Of a stretch of 64,000 nucleotides of DNA, positions 44,315-57,420 are shown in pieces. Numbering within the stretch: the first letter of the stretch is position 1; every line of letters starts with the position of its first letter. Origin of the DNA: Faecalispora sporosphaeroides DSM 1294 (GTDB lineage Bacteria > Bacillota > Clostridia > Oscillospirales > Acutalibacteraceae); the NCBI GenBank assembly GCA_000383295.1, contig KB911066.1:1-64000 (forward strand), read 5' to 3'. The notes beneath the pieces are model-generated. The model searched no databases and was not told where the DNA came from. It saw only the letters and a list, made by a program, of their open reading frames with translations. The position numbers and the translations under genes were made by a program.

Positions 44315-44761
44315 ATGAGCTGGAAATTAACACAAATCTTTCTGCCAAAACCAAATTTGGCGGATGAATATTCAAACTATGAGAATCAATTGCAGCCGCG
44401 TATGCGTTTTGCCGATCCGGAGCTTCGGCTTCTTTTTGAACAGCATGAGGCTGCCATTATGGAAATTGTTGTCCGGGAAACAACAGCGTATTTGGCGGAC
44501 GAAAGCGTTTGCAACGATGAGGAGGACATGTTCCCGCGCAGAAGTGAAATGACGGGCGAATGGTATGTGGGGGAGATTGAGCTTTTCAGAAAAGAAGAAA
44601 GAATTTGGGGCAGCGTTTTCACGCGTTTTTTAGGACATTATCCCGAGCCCTGCGCACGGCTGCCTGTGGATGACTATCTGGGCTTGGAGGTTTGGTTGAC
44701 ATACGACCCCCAACAGCAGACATTTTTGTTTGACGGAGGGCTCGACAGCTCCTCGATCTAA
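44315..44761 (+). CDS. hypothetical protein, 148 residues
   Basis: Not recognised. An acidic, soluble protein with aromatic-rich blocks (MRFADPELRLLFEQHEAAIM, EWYVGEIELFRKEERIWGSVF, YLGLEVWLTYDPQQQTFLFDG). It has a good RBS (AGGGAGG) and a terminator-like hairpin downstream, so it is probably expressed. No signal peptide, membrane segments or catalytic motif. Confidence 0.7.
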   Translation: MSWKLTQIFLPKPNLADEYSNYENQLQPRMRFADPELRLLFEQHEAAIMEIVVRETTAYLADESVCNDEEDMFPRRSEMTGEWYVGEIELFRKEERIWGSVFTRFLGHYPEPCARLPVDDYLGLEVWLTYDPQQQTFLFDGGLDSSSI

Positions 44762-44805
44762 CCCGTGCCAAATGCCTTATTTTCTTCTGAGATACCAGTT
44801 CTTAC

Positions 44806-44853
44806 GAAAAAGCACTTTTGTGACCGGACGAGATGGTTATAAGGTGCTTTTTC
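44806..44853 (+). terminator. probable terminator after the 148-residue ORF
   Basis: GAAAAAGCAC pairs perfectly with GTGCTTTTTC across a 28-base loop; the T-run is within the right arm. Confidence 0.55.
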
Positions 44854-45028
44854 TGTTCCTGGAGCAGTATCGTTTGATGCGCCGCGTTTTTCTTGCAATC
44901 AAATTATTTCAAAAACAGAAAATCCGGTCGGGTACACTCTCCGCCTGGGCGGGGAGAATGCCGCGCCGCATCTGTTTTTGCACGGATTGCCATGCCGGCA
45001 CTTTTTTCCGCGAGGAAATGGCTGACAG

Positions 45029-45057
45029 TTGACAAAAACGAACAAATGTACTATTAT
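45029..45057 (+). promoter_or_regulatory. uvrB promoter with a LexA (DinR) box in the spacer
   Basis: A perfect TTGACA at 45029-45034, a 17-bp spacer, TATTAT at 45052-45057. The spacer contains CGAACAAATGTACT (45039-45052), matching 12 of 14 positions of the Bacillus SOS box CGAACRNRYGTTYC. SOS control of uvrB is thus expected. Confidence 0.8.
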
Positions 45058-45070
45058 GGTATTTGATCCG

Positions 45071-45101
45071 ACTGTTCCTCCGCCGAAGGCGGGGGAGCAG
45101 T
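45071..45101. repeat. short intergenic hairpin in the uvrB leader
   Basis: ACTGTTCCTCCGCC pairs with GGCGGGGGAGCAGT around GAA (12 of 14 pairs). It is in the presumed 5' untranslated region. Confidence 0.55.
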
Positions 45102-45153
45102 CAAGCACCGATGCATTCCTGTGAAAAGCGCTTGTGCAGATAAACTCTATTTG

Positions 45154-45302
45154 CCTGAAAACCGGACGGTTTTCAGGCTGCGGGGGCGCGCCCTCGGGCG
45201 CGAGCGGACTATGAACGGCGGTAAACGGCCGGCAATACCGGCGGCGCCCGGGAAACCGCGCGTTTCAAAACGGTCTCGCCTGGAAGTTTTTCAAGTATTA
45301 AA
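45154..45302 (+). repeat. covarying stem-loop repeat, copy B
   Basis: It begins with a perfect 10-bp hairpin, CCTGAAAACC / GGTTTTCAGG around GGAC, then CTGCGGG and a CGCGCCC/GGGCGCG stem, a GCCGGC-AAT-ACCGGC stem, and TTTCAAAACGGTCTC to the end. It lies in the leader between the LexA-controlled promoter and the uvrB RBS. Confidence 0.6.
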
Positions 45303-45336
45303 TACTGCAACAACAGTGGTTGCGGGGAGGGAAAGC

Positions 45337-47298
<1,962 letters not shown>

Positions 47299-47316
47299 AG
47301 TGCGTTCCCATTCAGT

Positions 47317-47400
47317 CTGAACAATACAGCGGCTGCTTTCCCCTGCCTGCGGGGCTCCCCGCGCACTTCTATACGGCTTCGTTTTGAGCTTTGTTCAGTA
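47317..47400 (+). repeat. diverged stem-loop repeat, copy C, between uvrB and uvrA
   Basis: The ends are inverted: CTGAACAA (47317-47324) and TTGTTCAG (47391-47398). The right end (TACGGCTTCGTTTTGAGCTT then TGTTCAGTA) matches the right ends of copies A and D; the first stem-loop is not conserved. Confidence 0.4.
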
Positions 47401-47452
47401 CGGCGACGCCCGGTAAAACGGATTCAATCTGGCTTCGGAGGATTTATACAGT

Positions 47453-50314
<2,862 letters not shown>

Positions 50315-50357
50315 TTACGGCCCTTGCCGTTTGGTGCGGTTTTCGTCAATATCAATA

Positions 50358-50406
50358 TTTTGCGTAAAGCGCTGTCATGCTTTTCATGACAGCGCTTTAC
50401 GCAAAA
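50358..50406. repeat. 49-bp near-perfect palindrome downstream of uvrA
   Basis: Perfect 22-bp arms (50358-50379 and 50385-50406, core GTAAAGCGCTGTCATG) around CTTTT. T-runs are on the 5' side of each arm, so on neither strand is it a normal terminator. It is an unusually long perfect inverted repeat for this window. Confidence 0.75.
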
Positions 50407-50535
50407 ATAGCCGTTGTCCCGGTTTTGCGAATGCGCTCCCGTTTCCCTGCATATATTTAAAAACAGCATGGATTTCTCCCCAATTTTGGTGGGGAAGAAG
50501 TGCCTGTTTCGTCGTTCGGCGATATCGTCCGTTCA

Positions 50536-50690
50536 CTTGAAACCCGCCTGGCTTTCAAGCTGCGGGCGAATTCCCGCAGAGCGCCTTTCCGGTGCGGATG
50601 AATTGGAAACAGGCGGCGAACCGCCGGCAATGCCGGCAGTGATTCCCGTGCGCTTCAAAACGGTCTTGTTTTGAAGTTTGTTCAGTATAA
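50536..50690 (+). repeat. covarying stem-loop repeat, copy D
   Basis: Hairpin CTTGAAACCC / GGCTTTCAAG around GCCT, then CTGCGGG/CCCGCAG, a perfect GCCGGC-AAT-GCCGGC stem, and a TTCAAAAC/GTTTTGAA stem before GTTCAGTATAAA. It ends 25 bases before the LysM-GH18 start. Best-preserved long copy. Confidence 0.6.
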
Positions 50691-50714
50691 AAGCAGAGGG
50701 ACGGAGTGGTGACA

Positions 50715-52001
50715 ATGACGATTCATGTGGTCAGGCCGGGGGAAACAGTGTATTCGATCGCGGCCATGTACGGGGTGTCCGCGCGGGATGTGATTCAGTA
50801 TAACGAGCTGGATGAGCCGAACCGCCTTGTAACGGGCCAGACAATCGTGATTCTGTTCCCGCGTCGGGTTCATGTTGTGGAGGCCGGCGACACGGTCTAT
50901 TCGATTACCCAGCAGTATGGTATCACGGTCAACGAGCTGTACCGCAATAACACCAAGCTGGGCGCGCTGCCTGTTCTGCGCCCCGGCGACCGGCTGGTGA
51001 TCTCTTACGAGCAGCAGCGGCTGGGGGATATGTCGGTCAACGGCTATGCGTATCCGTTTGTCGACCGCACGCTGTTCCGGCAAACCATGCCGTTTATGAC
51101 CTATATGACGCCCTTTACCTACGGGTTCACCTTTAACGGCGATCTGGTTCCGCTGGATGACGAAGCGCTGATCGATATTGCGCTGCAATACGGCGTCGCC
51201 CCGCTGATGCACCTTTCCACCTTAACGGAGGACGGGGGGTTCAGCAACGAGCTCGCACACCGTGTGCTGAACGATATGCAGGTGCAGAACCGCCTGTTGG
51301 ACAATATTCTGATTAACCTGCGGCAGAAAAACTATAAAGGGCTGGACGTCGACTTTGAATTCATCTATGTCGAAGACCGCGACAAGTATACGGCCTTTAT
51401 CCGCAACGCCACGCAGAAGCTGAATCCGGAAGGGTATGAGGTGATCGTGGCCCTTGCCCCGAAAACCTCGAGCGACCAGCCCGGGCTTTTGTATCAGGGG
51501 CACGATTACGGTGGGCTGGGGGCTGCGGCCAACGGCGTTCTGCTCATGACCTACGAGTGGGGCTATACCTATGGCCCGCCGATGGCGGTTGCGCCGATCC
51601 CGAATATCCGCGCGGTGCTGAACTATGCGGTCACGCAGATTGCGCGCAATAAAATTTATATGGGAATGCCGAACTATGGCTACGACTGGCCGCTGCCGTA
51701 CGTGCGGGGGACCACGAGGGCGCAGTCGATCTCCAATGTGGAAGCCGTGCGCCTGGCAAGGGAGTACAACGCGGAGATTTTATACGATGAAACGGCGCAG
51801 TCCCCGCATTTTCAATACACCAATACCAGCGGCGAGCTGCACGAGGTTTGGTTTGAGGATGCCCGGAGCATCCGGGCGAAGCTCGCTCTCGTAACGGAAT
51901 TCGGTTTCCTCGGGATCGGGTACTGGAACCTGATGCGCCCGTTCCCGCAGAACTGGCTGGTGCTCAACGCCCTGTACCGCATCCGTGCGTTCCAGGGGTA
52001 G
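50715..52001 (+). CDS. LysM-domain GH18 glycosidase, spore cortex/coat type (SleL/YaaH-like)
   Basis: A 428-residue protein: two LysM repeats (residues 2-45 HVVRPGETVYSIAAMYGV; 51-97 HVVEAGDTVYSITQQYGI) then a GH18 barrel. The catalytic line is YKGLDVDFEFIYVEDRDKY, keeping the DxDxE acid Glu. No signal peptide, as in spore-coat YaaH/SleL, which cleave cortex muramic-delta-lactam fragments at germination. A GTG at 50706 is an alternative start; 50715 has better GGAG spacing. A terminator follows. Confidence 0.92.
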   Translation: MTIHVVRPGETVYSIAAMYGVSARDVIQYNELDEPNRLVTGQTIVILFPRRVHVVEAGDTVYSITQQYGITVNELYRNNTKLGALPVLRPGDRLVISYEQQRLGDMSVNGYAYPFVDRTLFRQTMPFMTYMTPFTYGFTFNGDLVPLDDEALIDIALQYGVAPLMHLSTLTEDGGFSNELAHRVLNDMQVQNRLLDNILINLRQKNYKGLDVDFEFIYVEDRDKYTAFIRNATQKLNPEGYEVIVALAPKTSSDQPGLLYQGHDYGGLGAAANGVLLMTYEWGYTYGPPMAVAPIPNIRAVLNYAVTQIARNKIYMGMPNYGYDWPLPYVRGTTRAQSISNVEAVRLAREYNAEILYDETAQSPHFQYTNTSGELHEVWFEDARSIRAKLALVTEFGFLGIGYWNLMRPFPQNWLVLNALYRIRAFQG

Positions 52002-52011
52002 GCCAAACGCA

Positions 52012-52061
52012 AAAAATGCGCCGAAACGGCGGGATTTCCCGCGCGTTTGGCGCATTTTTTT
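52012..52061 (+). terminator. terminator after the LysM-GH18 gene
   Basis: AAAATGCGCC and inner AAACG and CGGG pair with CCCG, CGTTT and GGCGCATTTT, followed by TTT. Confidence 0.85.
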
Positions 52062-52130
52062 GTTAGAGATTGAAAAGTAACGATATGGAACCGGCCGTTT
52101 CATCAAAGTGATGAGACCGAAATTCAATTG

Positions 52131-52418
52131 TTATCTTCTGTTCGCAAAGCAGTCGCTGCAGTAAACAGGACGCTCGTCGCGGGGCTGGAAGGGAACCTTG
52201 CAGGTCGCACCGCAAGATGCGCATACAGCCGTATACATCTCTCTCGGGGCTCTGTCGGAAGAAGAATCCCCTCTGGAATTTTTGCGGTTAGAACGGCAGG
52301 CTTTGCAGCGCTGGGGCTCATTGGTGAATCCTTTTTCCGCGTAAAACTCCTGCTCGCCGGCGGTGAATTCGAATTCTGCGCCGCAGTCTTTGCAAATCAA
52401 AATTTTGTCTTCGTACAT
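52131..52418 (-). CDS. zinc-ribbon protein
   Basis: A 95-residue protein with two Cys4 ribbons: ILICKDCGAEF ... CKACRSNRK, and VCASCGATCKVPF ... PVYCSDCF. The first is the 'probable zinc-ribbon' family and the second the CxxC...CSDCF type; both are common together in Clostridia. Basic linker RKNSRGDSSSDRAPRE. A nucleic-acid or protein-binding role is likely but unknown. Own promoter with consensus boxes. Confidence 0.85.
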   Translation of the reverse strand: MYEDKILICKDCGAEFEFTAGEQEFYAEKGFTNEPQRCKACRSNRKNSRGDSSSDRAPREMYTAVCASCGATCKVPFQPRDERPVYCSDCFANRR

Positions 52419-52471
52419 TGAGATACCTCGTTTTGTTTAATTTATACCCTGTTTTGGCGGGCATTGAATTC

Positions 52472-52500
52472 ATTATATGGGAATCGGCAGAGTTTGTCAA
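52472..52500 (-). promoter_or_regulatory. consensus promoter of the zinc-ribbon gene
   Basis: On the minus strand TTGACA (52500-52495), exactly 17 bp, TATAAT (52477-52472): both boxes perfect. Strong constitutive expression is expected. Confidence 0.85.
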
Positions 52501-52614
52501 TCAGTTTACGGCAAATTTCCCGCATGTTTTGTAAAAATTTTCTAGAATATCTCTTGCTGTGCCAGATAAAATCGACGCTTTTCGACAGAAGTGAAAAAAT
52601 TTACAGATTATTAA

Positions 52615-52643
52615 TTAACGATACGCTTAAAATATAGTAGAAT
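52615..52643 (+). promoter_or_regulatory. promoter of the DUF5685 operon
   Basis: TTAACG at 52615-52620, a 17-bp spacer, TAGAAT at 52638-52643, with A/T-rich sequence upstream. Confidence 0.55.
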
Positions 52644-52675
52644 AAAACGTACAAGCTGAGTGTTAGGAGAATGTT

Positions 52676-53575
52676 GTGTTCGGTTATATCAAGCCTCAAA
52701 AATCCGAACTGCTTGTCCGGGAATATGAACAGTACAGGGGCGTTTATTGCTCCCTGTGCAAACAGCTGGGCAAAAGCTATGGCATTTTGTCCAGATTTAC
52801 CCTAAGCTACGATTGTACGTTTCTGGCAATGCTGATGATGGCCCGTTCGGAGCGCCCCTGTAAAATGGCGCAGGGCAGGTGCACGTTCAACCCGACGAAA
52901 AAGTGCCCGTTCTGTGAGGGGGAATCCCCAGAGCTGGCGCTTGCGTCGGCGTTGTCCGTCATTATGACCTACTATAAGCTGCGGGACGATCTCAAAGACC
53001 CCGGCTTAAAATCCAGGCTTCGCGCCATGCTGCTCTTCCCGCTGTCCCTTCGTGCGCATAAAAAGGCGGCGCGGGATTACCCCGGCCTGGAGCAGGCGGT
53101 GGCCGAGGCGATGCAGCTGCAGGAGCAGACCGAGCGGCAGGAATCTCCTCCGCTGGACGCCTGTGCGGAGCCGACCGCAAAAATGCTCTCCGCAGTATTT
53201 GCGCAATTGGCCGGACAGGGTACGCCGGAATTCCGCATTCTCGAACAGTTTGGGTATTTTTTAGGCAGATGGGTCTACCTGATGGACGCCGCCGACGATA
53301 TTCCGAAGGATTTAAAACAAAACGCGTTTAATCCGTTTATTCGGGATTACGGGCTGACGGCGGAGAGCACGCAGGAGCAGCTGCAGGAAGCGGCCGACCG
53401 GTGCAATCAGGTGCTGAATATGACGGTATCTCAGGCGATTGCCGCGTTCCGGCTTTTGGATTTGGGACAGTTCGCCCCGATTCTGAACAATATCGTTTGT
53501 CTTGGCCTGCCGCAGATGCAAAAAGAATTTATGCTGAAAATGGAAAAGGGGAAAAGCAATGTCGGATCCGTATAA
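52676..53575 (+). CDS. DUF5685-family protein
   Basis: A 299-residue, mostly helical protein starting [19 protein letters not shown] with the family block [13 protein letters not shown]. Six cysteines cluster early: C25, C28, C62, C69, C77, C80, suggesting a metal site. Two aspartate-rich motifs, LRDDLKD (102-108) and [10 protein letters not shown] (203-212), are placed like those of head-to-head prenyl synthases; activity is unproven. GTG start with AGGAGA 5 bases upstream. It overlaps the J-domain gene by 17 bases. Confidence 0.88.
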   Translation: MFGYIKPQKSELLVREYEQYRGVYCSLCKQLGKSYGILSRFTLSYDCTFLAMLMMARSERPCKMAQGRCTFNPTKKCPFCEGESPELALASALSVIMTYYKLRDDLKDPGLKSRLRAMLLFPLSLRAHKKAARDYPGLEQAVAEAMQLQEQTERQESPPLDACAEPTAKMLSAVFAQLAGQGTPEFRILEQFGYFLGRWVYLMDAADDIPKDLKQNAFNPFIRDYGLTAESTQEQLQEAADRCNQVLNMTVSQAIAAFRLLDLGQFAPILNNIVCLGLPQMQKEFMLKMEKGKSNVGSV

Positions 53576-54212
53576 AATACTTGGGGTTTCTCCTGCGGCG
53601 ACGGATGAACAGATAAAAGCCGCTTACCGGGAGCTGGCAAAAAAGTACCACCCGGATAATTATGCCGGCAGCCCGATCGCTGATCTGGCCGGTGAAAAGA
53701 TGAAAGAAATCAACGAGGCTTATGACGAGGTTATGAACCAGCGCCGCAACAATAAAAGCAGCGGCGGAGCGCAGTACTCCGGCGGGTATGGCGGTGCGGC
53801 AGGTTCCGGCGGCTACCAGAACAGCTACGGCAGCGCGGCGAATTCCAGCTTTCGCGATGTGCGCAACCTGATTATGGCAGGGCGCGTCGCCGATGCGGAG
53901 CAGATTCTCAACGGAGTGCCGCTGGGCAGCAGAAACGCGGAGTGGTATTTTTTGAAGGGCTCAATCCTCTACCAGCGCGGCTGGCTGGAGGAGGCGCACA
54001 ACCATTTCACCCGTGCCTGCCAGATGGACCCGAACAATCTGGAATACCGTGCGGCGCTCAATCAATCCATGAATCAGCGCGGCGGTGTGTATGGCGGGTA
54101 CAATACGTCGTACGGCGCCGGCGGATGCAACTCGTGCGACACCTGCATGGGTCTGCTCTGCGCGGATTCCTGCTGTGAATGTATGGGCGGGGATCTGGTT
54201 CCATGCTGCTGA
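53559..54212 (+). CDS. J-domain protein with TPR-like middle and Cys-rich tail
   Basis: A 217-residue DnaJ-domain co-chaperone. J domain residues 1-60 with HPD at 31-33, then a Gly/Ser/Tyr-rich linker, a TPR-like helical pair ([32 protein letters not shown]), and a C-terminal tail with nine cysteines in about 30 residues ([22 protein letters not shown]). It should recruit Hsp70 (DnaK) to a partner, most likely the DUF5685 or membrane protein made from the same mRNA. The tail could bind metal or be lipidated; neither is shown. Confidence 0.88.
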   Translation: MSDPYKILGVSPAATDEQIKAAYRELAKKYHPDNYAGSPIADLAGEKMKEINEAYDEVMNQRRNNKSSGGAQYSGGYGGAAGSGGYQNSYGSAANSSFRDVRNLIMAGRVADAEQILNGVPLGSRNAEWYFLKGSILYQRGWLEEAHNHFTRACQMDPNNLEYRAALNQSMNQRGGVYGGYNTSYGAGGCNSCDTCMGLLCADSCCECMGGDLVPCC

Positions 54213-54745
54213 ACAGAAGCGCACAGGTGGCGTTCTGCGGCGTAGCGGCCGCGTTGTCCGCGGTTCTGATGTTCCTGACCGGGCTGATTCCGATTTCTAC
54301 CTACGCGCTGACCGCGCTGGCCGGCCTGCCCGGCATGGTGATCGTGATCGAGCTGGGAACCCGTTGGGCCTGGCCTGTTTACGGTGTGGTCGGCGTACTT
54401 TCCCTGCTGTTTTCGGCAGATAAGGAAGCCGTTGTGCTGTTCGTTTTGTTTTTTGGGTATTATCCGATCCTCAAGGCTTTGGTGGAGCGCCTGTCCCGAA
54501 TGCTCTCATGGATTTTGAAATTTCTGGCGTTCAATGCGGCGATGGTCGCCGGGTTTTTCATTGCGGTATTTGTTTTAGGGATTCCCAAAGAAAGCTTTCT
54601 GGTGTTTGGCAGCGCCACTCCGCTGGCGTTTTTGGCTGCGGGCAACGTGGTGTTTGCTTTGTACGACTATACCTTATCCGGCCTGGTGGTGGAATACTAT
54701 AAGCGGTTTCACCGTTTGGCACAGCAGTGGCTTCGCCAAAAGTAA
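54203..54745 (+). CDS. multi-pass membrane protein, unknown function
   Basis: A 180-residue protein with about five hydrophobic segments ([81 protein letters not shown] and [15 protein letters not shown]). The N-terminal pattern resembles small ECF-transporter S components, but I do not recognise the substrate motif. Start at 54203 overlaps the J-protein by 10 bases; ATG 54179 is an alternative. Third gene of the DUF5685 operon. Confidence 0.75.
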   Translation: MLLNRSAQVAFCGVAAALSAVLMFLTGLIPISTYALTALAGLPGMVIVIELGTRWAWPVYGVVGVLSLLFSADKEAVVLFVLFFGYYPILKALVERLSRMLSWILKFLAFNAAMVAGFFIAVFVLGIPKESFLVFGSATPLAFLAAGNVVFALYDYTLSGLVVEYYKRFHRLAQQWLRQK

Positions 54746-54757
54746 GCCAAAGAGTGG

Positions 54758-54788
54758 AGGCAGACGGTTTTTGCCGTTTGCCTTTTTT
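54758..54788 (+). terminator. Rho-independent terminator of the DUF5685 operon
   Basis: AGGCAGACGG pairs with CCGTTTGCCT (one G-T pair), loop TTTTTG, then TTTTT. Confidence 0.9.
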
Positions 54789-55110
54789 GTTATGTCGCAT
54801 ATAAAAAGCAGTACGAATTGTTGATTTCAAAAGTAAAAGCGGAAACGGTCTTTTTTTTGTTTACTCCATCGGTGACGGGGGGTGGTAAACAAAACGGCGG
54901 CCTTTCGCGCGCAGGACGGCGTCGTTTTCATTATGCTACGGAAAACGGGTTCCGATAGGGAGGTAAACGGGAGGGCCGTTCGGCCTGTCAAAAACCTTGC
55001 CGCGAGGCTTTGGACGGCATTCAAATGCAAAAGGACGCTTCCTTTGCCGGTGTGCTTTCCGCCTTTGCGTTTCTCTCTTTGACGCAAGTTGGCAATTCGG
55101 AAAATTTAAC
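54789..55110. other. gene-free gap before the MurR/RpiR regulator
   Basis: No gene or known RNA is recognised. Small reading frames in both directions have no RBS and no family resemblance. Confidence 0.45.
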
Positions 55111-55112
55111 TT

Positions 55113-55126
55113 TTGAAAATTTTCAA
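55113..55126. promoter_or_regulatory. 14-bp perfect palindrome upstream of the MurR/RpiR gene
   Basis: TTGAAAATTTTCAA is a perfect palindrome, the type of site bound by several RpiR/MurR regulators (GAAA..TTTC). It is 170 bases before the start codon. Confidence 0.4.
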
Positions 55127-55147
55127 TTGCATGGAAAATCAATTGTT

Positions 55148-55270
55148 CCTGCAAAAATAAACCGTTCTTTCTGTTAAATTTCCCATTTTTCTCTTGATTT
55201 TTGCAGGCTCAGGCCTTAATATGAATAAAAGAGTTGCGCCTTCCTGCAAAACGAATCAAAAATTTGCAGG
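55148..55270. promoter_or_regulatory. two inverted CCTGCAAA site pairs around the regulator promoter
   Basis: CCTGCAAAAAT (55148-55158) with ATTTTTGCAGG (55197-55207), and CCTGCAAA (55243-55250) with TTTGCAGG (55263-55270). The first right arm covers the -35 edge and spacer, while the second pair lies between promoter and RBS. A regulator binding both pairs, perhaps with looping, would control the regulator-flavoprotein-cmk transcript. Confidence 0.5.
55194..55222 (+). promoter_or_regulatory. promoter of the MurR/RpiR operon
   Basis: TTGATT at 55194-55199, a 17-bp spacer, TAATAT at 55217-55222. Confidence 0.6.
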
Positions 55271-55298
55271 GGCAAAATGAGTGGAGGAATACACGATT

Positions 55299-56192
55299 AT
55301 GAATAGTCAACTCACAGCCAGAATTCTCAACAATATGCCTGAATTTTCCAAGGGGCAGAAGTTGATCGCCAAATATATATTGGAGCATTACGACAAAGTA
55401 GCCTATATGACGGCCTCACGGTTGGGCGCTACGGTCGGGGTCAGCGAATCCACGGTGGTGCGCTTTGCAACGGAGATTGGCTACAGCGGGTACCCCGAGT
55501 TGCAGCAGGCCATGCAGGAGATGATCCGCAGCCGCCTGACTTCGGTGCAGCGCATCGAGGTTACCGTCAATAATATGGGGAATTCGGATGTCCTTTCGTC
55601 TGTGATGAATCAGGATATCGATATGATCCGCCGCACGCTGGAGGAAACCTCACGCGAGGATTTTTACGCCGCGGTGGATGCGATTGCGGATTCCCGCAAA
55701 ATCTACATTTTAGGGGCCGGCAGCTCTTTGGCGCTTGCAACTTTTTTGTCCTATTATTTTGGATTGATATTGGAAAACGTACAGTTGGTCAATATTACCA
55801 GCGAAGCGGAAATCTTTGAAAAGATGATCCGGGTCAACGAAGCCGACACCGTCATCGGCATCAGCTTCCCGCGGTATTCCAAGCGCGCGGTGAAGGCGAT
55901 GCATTTTGCGTCGAACCGCGGGGCCAAGGTGATCGCCATTACGGACAGCCCCTTGTCTCCGCTTGCGGAGCCTGCGGGGTATCTGCTGCTGGCCCGTAGC
56001 AACATGGCGTCCTTTGTGGATGCGATCGCGGCGCCGCTGAGCCTGATCAACGCGCTGATCGTCATGGTCACGATGAAGAAAAAAGAAGAAGTAACCGAGA
56101 TTCTGCACAGTCTGGAGCATATCTGGGACGAATACGGTGTATACGAAAAGGTGGATGAAAAAAACGTTGACGCAAACAAACCGCAGGGCTGA
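55299..56192 (+). CDS. MurR/RpiR-family transcriptional regulator (HTH + SIS)
   Basis: A 297-residue regulator: N-terminal HTH_6 domain (FSKGQKLIAKYILEHYDKVA ... ATVGVSESTVVRFATEIGYSG) and C-terminal SIS sugar-phosphate domain (KIYILGAGSSLALATFLSYY; DTVIGISFPRYSKRAVKAM; VIAITDSPLSPLA). Family members sense phosphosugars or MurNAc-6P. The ATG at 55299 follows GGAGG; a GTG at 55281 is an alternative. Its end overlaps the flavoprotein gene, so it may influence that operon. Confidence 0.92.
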   Translation: MNSQLTARILNNMPEFSKGQKLIAKYILEHYDKVAYMTASRLGATVGVSESTVVRFATEIGYSGYPELQQAMQEMIRSRLTSVQRIEVTVNNMGNSDVLSSVMNQDIDMIRRTLEETSREDFYAAVDAIADSRKIYILGAGSSLALATFLSYYFGLILENVQLVNITSEAEIFEKMIRVNEADTVIGISFPRYSKRAVKAMHFASNRGAKVIAITDSPLSPLAEPAGYLLLARSNMASFVDAIAAPLSLINALIVMVTMKKKEEVTEILHSLEHIWDEYGVYEKVDEKNVDANKPQG

Positions 56193-57420
56193 TCTGATCG
56201 TCGTCGGGGGCGGCGCCGCCGGAATGATGGCGGCGGGTACCGCCGGAGAACTCAGCCTGAACGTTATTTTAATCGAAAAAAACGCGCGCCCCGGCAGAAA
56301 GCTCGGTATTACCGGCAAAGGCCGGTGCAACCTGACCAATAACTGCTCCGTGCAGGATGTGATCGCCGCCGTGCCGACCAATCCCCGCTTTTTATACGGC
56401 GCTGTTTCCCGGTTCGCGCCGCAGGACACCATGGCCTTTTTTGAGGGCCTCGGTGTGCCGCTGAAAACGGAACGGGGGCGGCGGGTCTTCCCGCAGTCGA
56501 ACCGCGCGGGCGACATCATCGACGCGCTGACGCGCTTTTTGCGGGAGCATCATGTGAAGATATTGCAGGGGGAAGCCCGAAAGCTCCTCATCGAAGAGGG
56601 GGGTGTTCGCGGCGTTGTTCTGCGTGACGGTACGGAGCTGCTCGCCCCGAAAGTGATTGTCGCCTGCGGCGGAGCGTCCTACCCCGGCACCGGCTCCACA
56701 GGGGACGGCTACCGGCTGGCACGCCAGGCCGGTCACAGCGTGCTGCCGCTGCGCCCATCTCTGGTTCCGTTGGTCGAGCAGGGGGGAGACTGCGCGCGGA
56801 TGCAGGGGCTTGCTCTGAAAAACGCCGCCGTTCGGGTCTATGAGCGGCAGAAGCTGATCTATGAGGATTTCGGTGAGCTGCTCTTTACGCATTTCGGCGT
56901 TTCAGGCCCGGTGGTATTGAGCGCCAGCAGCCACATGCGACGGATGGAGCCCGGGGTGTACCGGCTGGAGATCGATTTAAAGCCGGCGCTGCCGCCCGAA
57001 AAGCTGGACGCAAGACTCCAGCGCGATCTGGAGGAGAACAGCAACAAGGATTTCATCAATTCGCTGGGAGCGCTTCTGCCCCGCAAAATGATTCCCATTT
57101 TGGTGGAACGGTCGGGAATTCCCCCCGAAACAAAGTGCAATGCCATCACCCGCGAGCAGCGCCGCGACTTTGCCGCGCTGCTCAAAGGTTTTTCCGTCAA
57201 TATTCAAGGGTTTCGGCCCATCGAAGAAGCAATCGTCACCTCCGGCGGCGTGAATGTCAGGGAAATCAACCCCAAAACCATGGAATCCAAACTGGTTCAC
57301 GGGCTGTATTTTGCAGGTGAGGTTCTGGATGTGGACGCTTACACCGGGGGCTTCAATTTGCAGATTGCCTTTGCCACAGGGCGGCTGGCGGCACAGGCCG
57401 CAAAGGAGGAACAAGAATGA
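56155..57420 (+). CDS. NAD(P)/FAD-dependent oxidoreductase, BaiN/HI0933 family
   Basis: A 421-residue flavoprotein. FAD-binding GxGxxG: LIVVGGGAAGMMAAGTAGE; family block RKLGITGKGRCNLTNN; a second dinucleotide motif VACGGASYPGTGSTGDGY; C-terminal GEVLDVDAYTGGFNLQIAFATG. Members include BaiN-like enoyl reductases, but most have no known substrate. The start overlaps the regulator gene by 38 bases; the GTG at 56137 is also possible because the RBS (AAAAGG) is very close to 56155. It overlaps cmk by 4 bases. Confidence 0.9.
   Translation: MKKTLTQTNRRADLIVVGGGAAGMMAAGTAGELSLNVILIEKNARPGRKLGITGKGRCNLTNNCSVQDVIAAVPTNPRFLYGAVSRFAPQDTMAFFEGLGVPLKTERGRRVFPQSNRAGDIIDALTRFLREHHVKILQGEARKLLIEEGGVRGVVLRDGTELLAPKVIVACGGASYPGTGSTGDGYRLARQAGHSVLPLRPSLVPLVEQGGDCARMQGLALKNAAVRVYERQKLIYEDFGELLFTHFGVSGPVVLSASSHMRRMEPGVYRLEIDLKPALPPEKLDARLQRDLEENSNKDFINSLGALLPRKMIPILVERSGIPPETKCNAITREQRRDFAALLKGFSVNIQGFRPIEEAIVTSGGVNVREINPKTMESKLVHGLYFAGEVLDVDAYTGGFNLQIAFATGRLAAQAAKEEQE

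Noticed and set aside
50358-50406. Rho-independent terminator of uvrA
   Set aside because: The T-run is on the wrong side of the stem on both strands, so it is listed as an inverted repeat instead.
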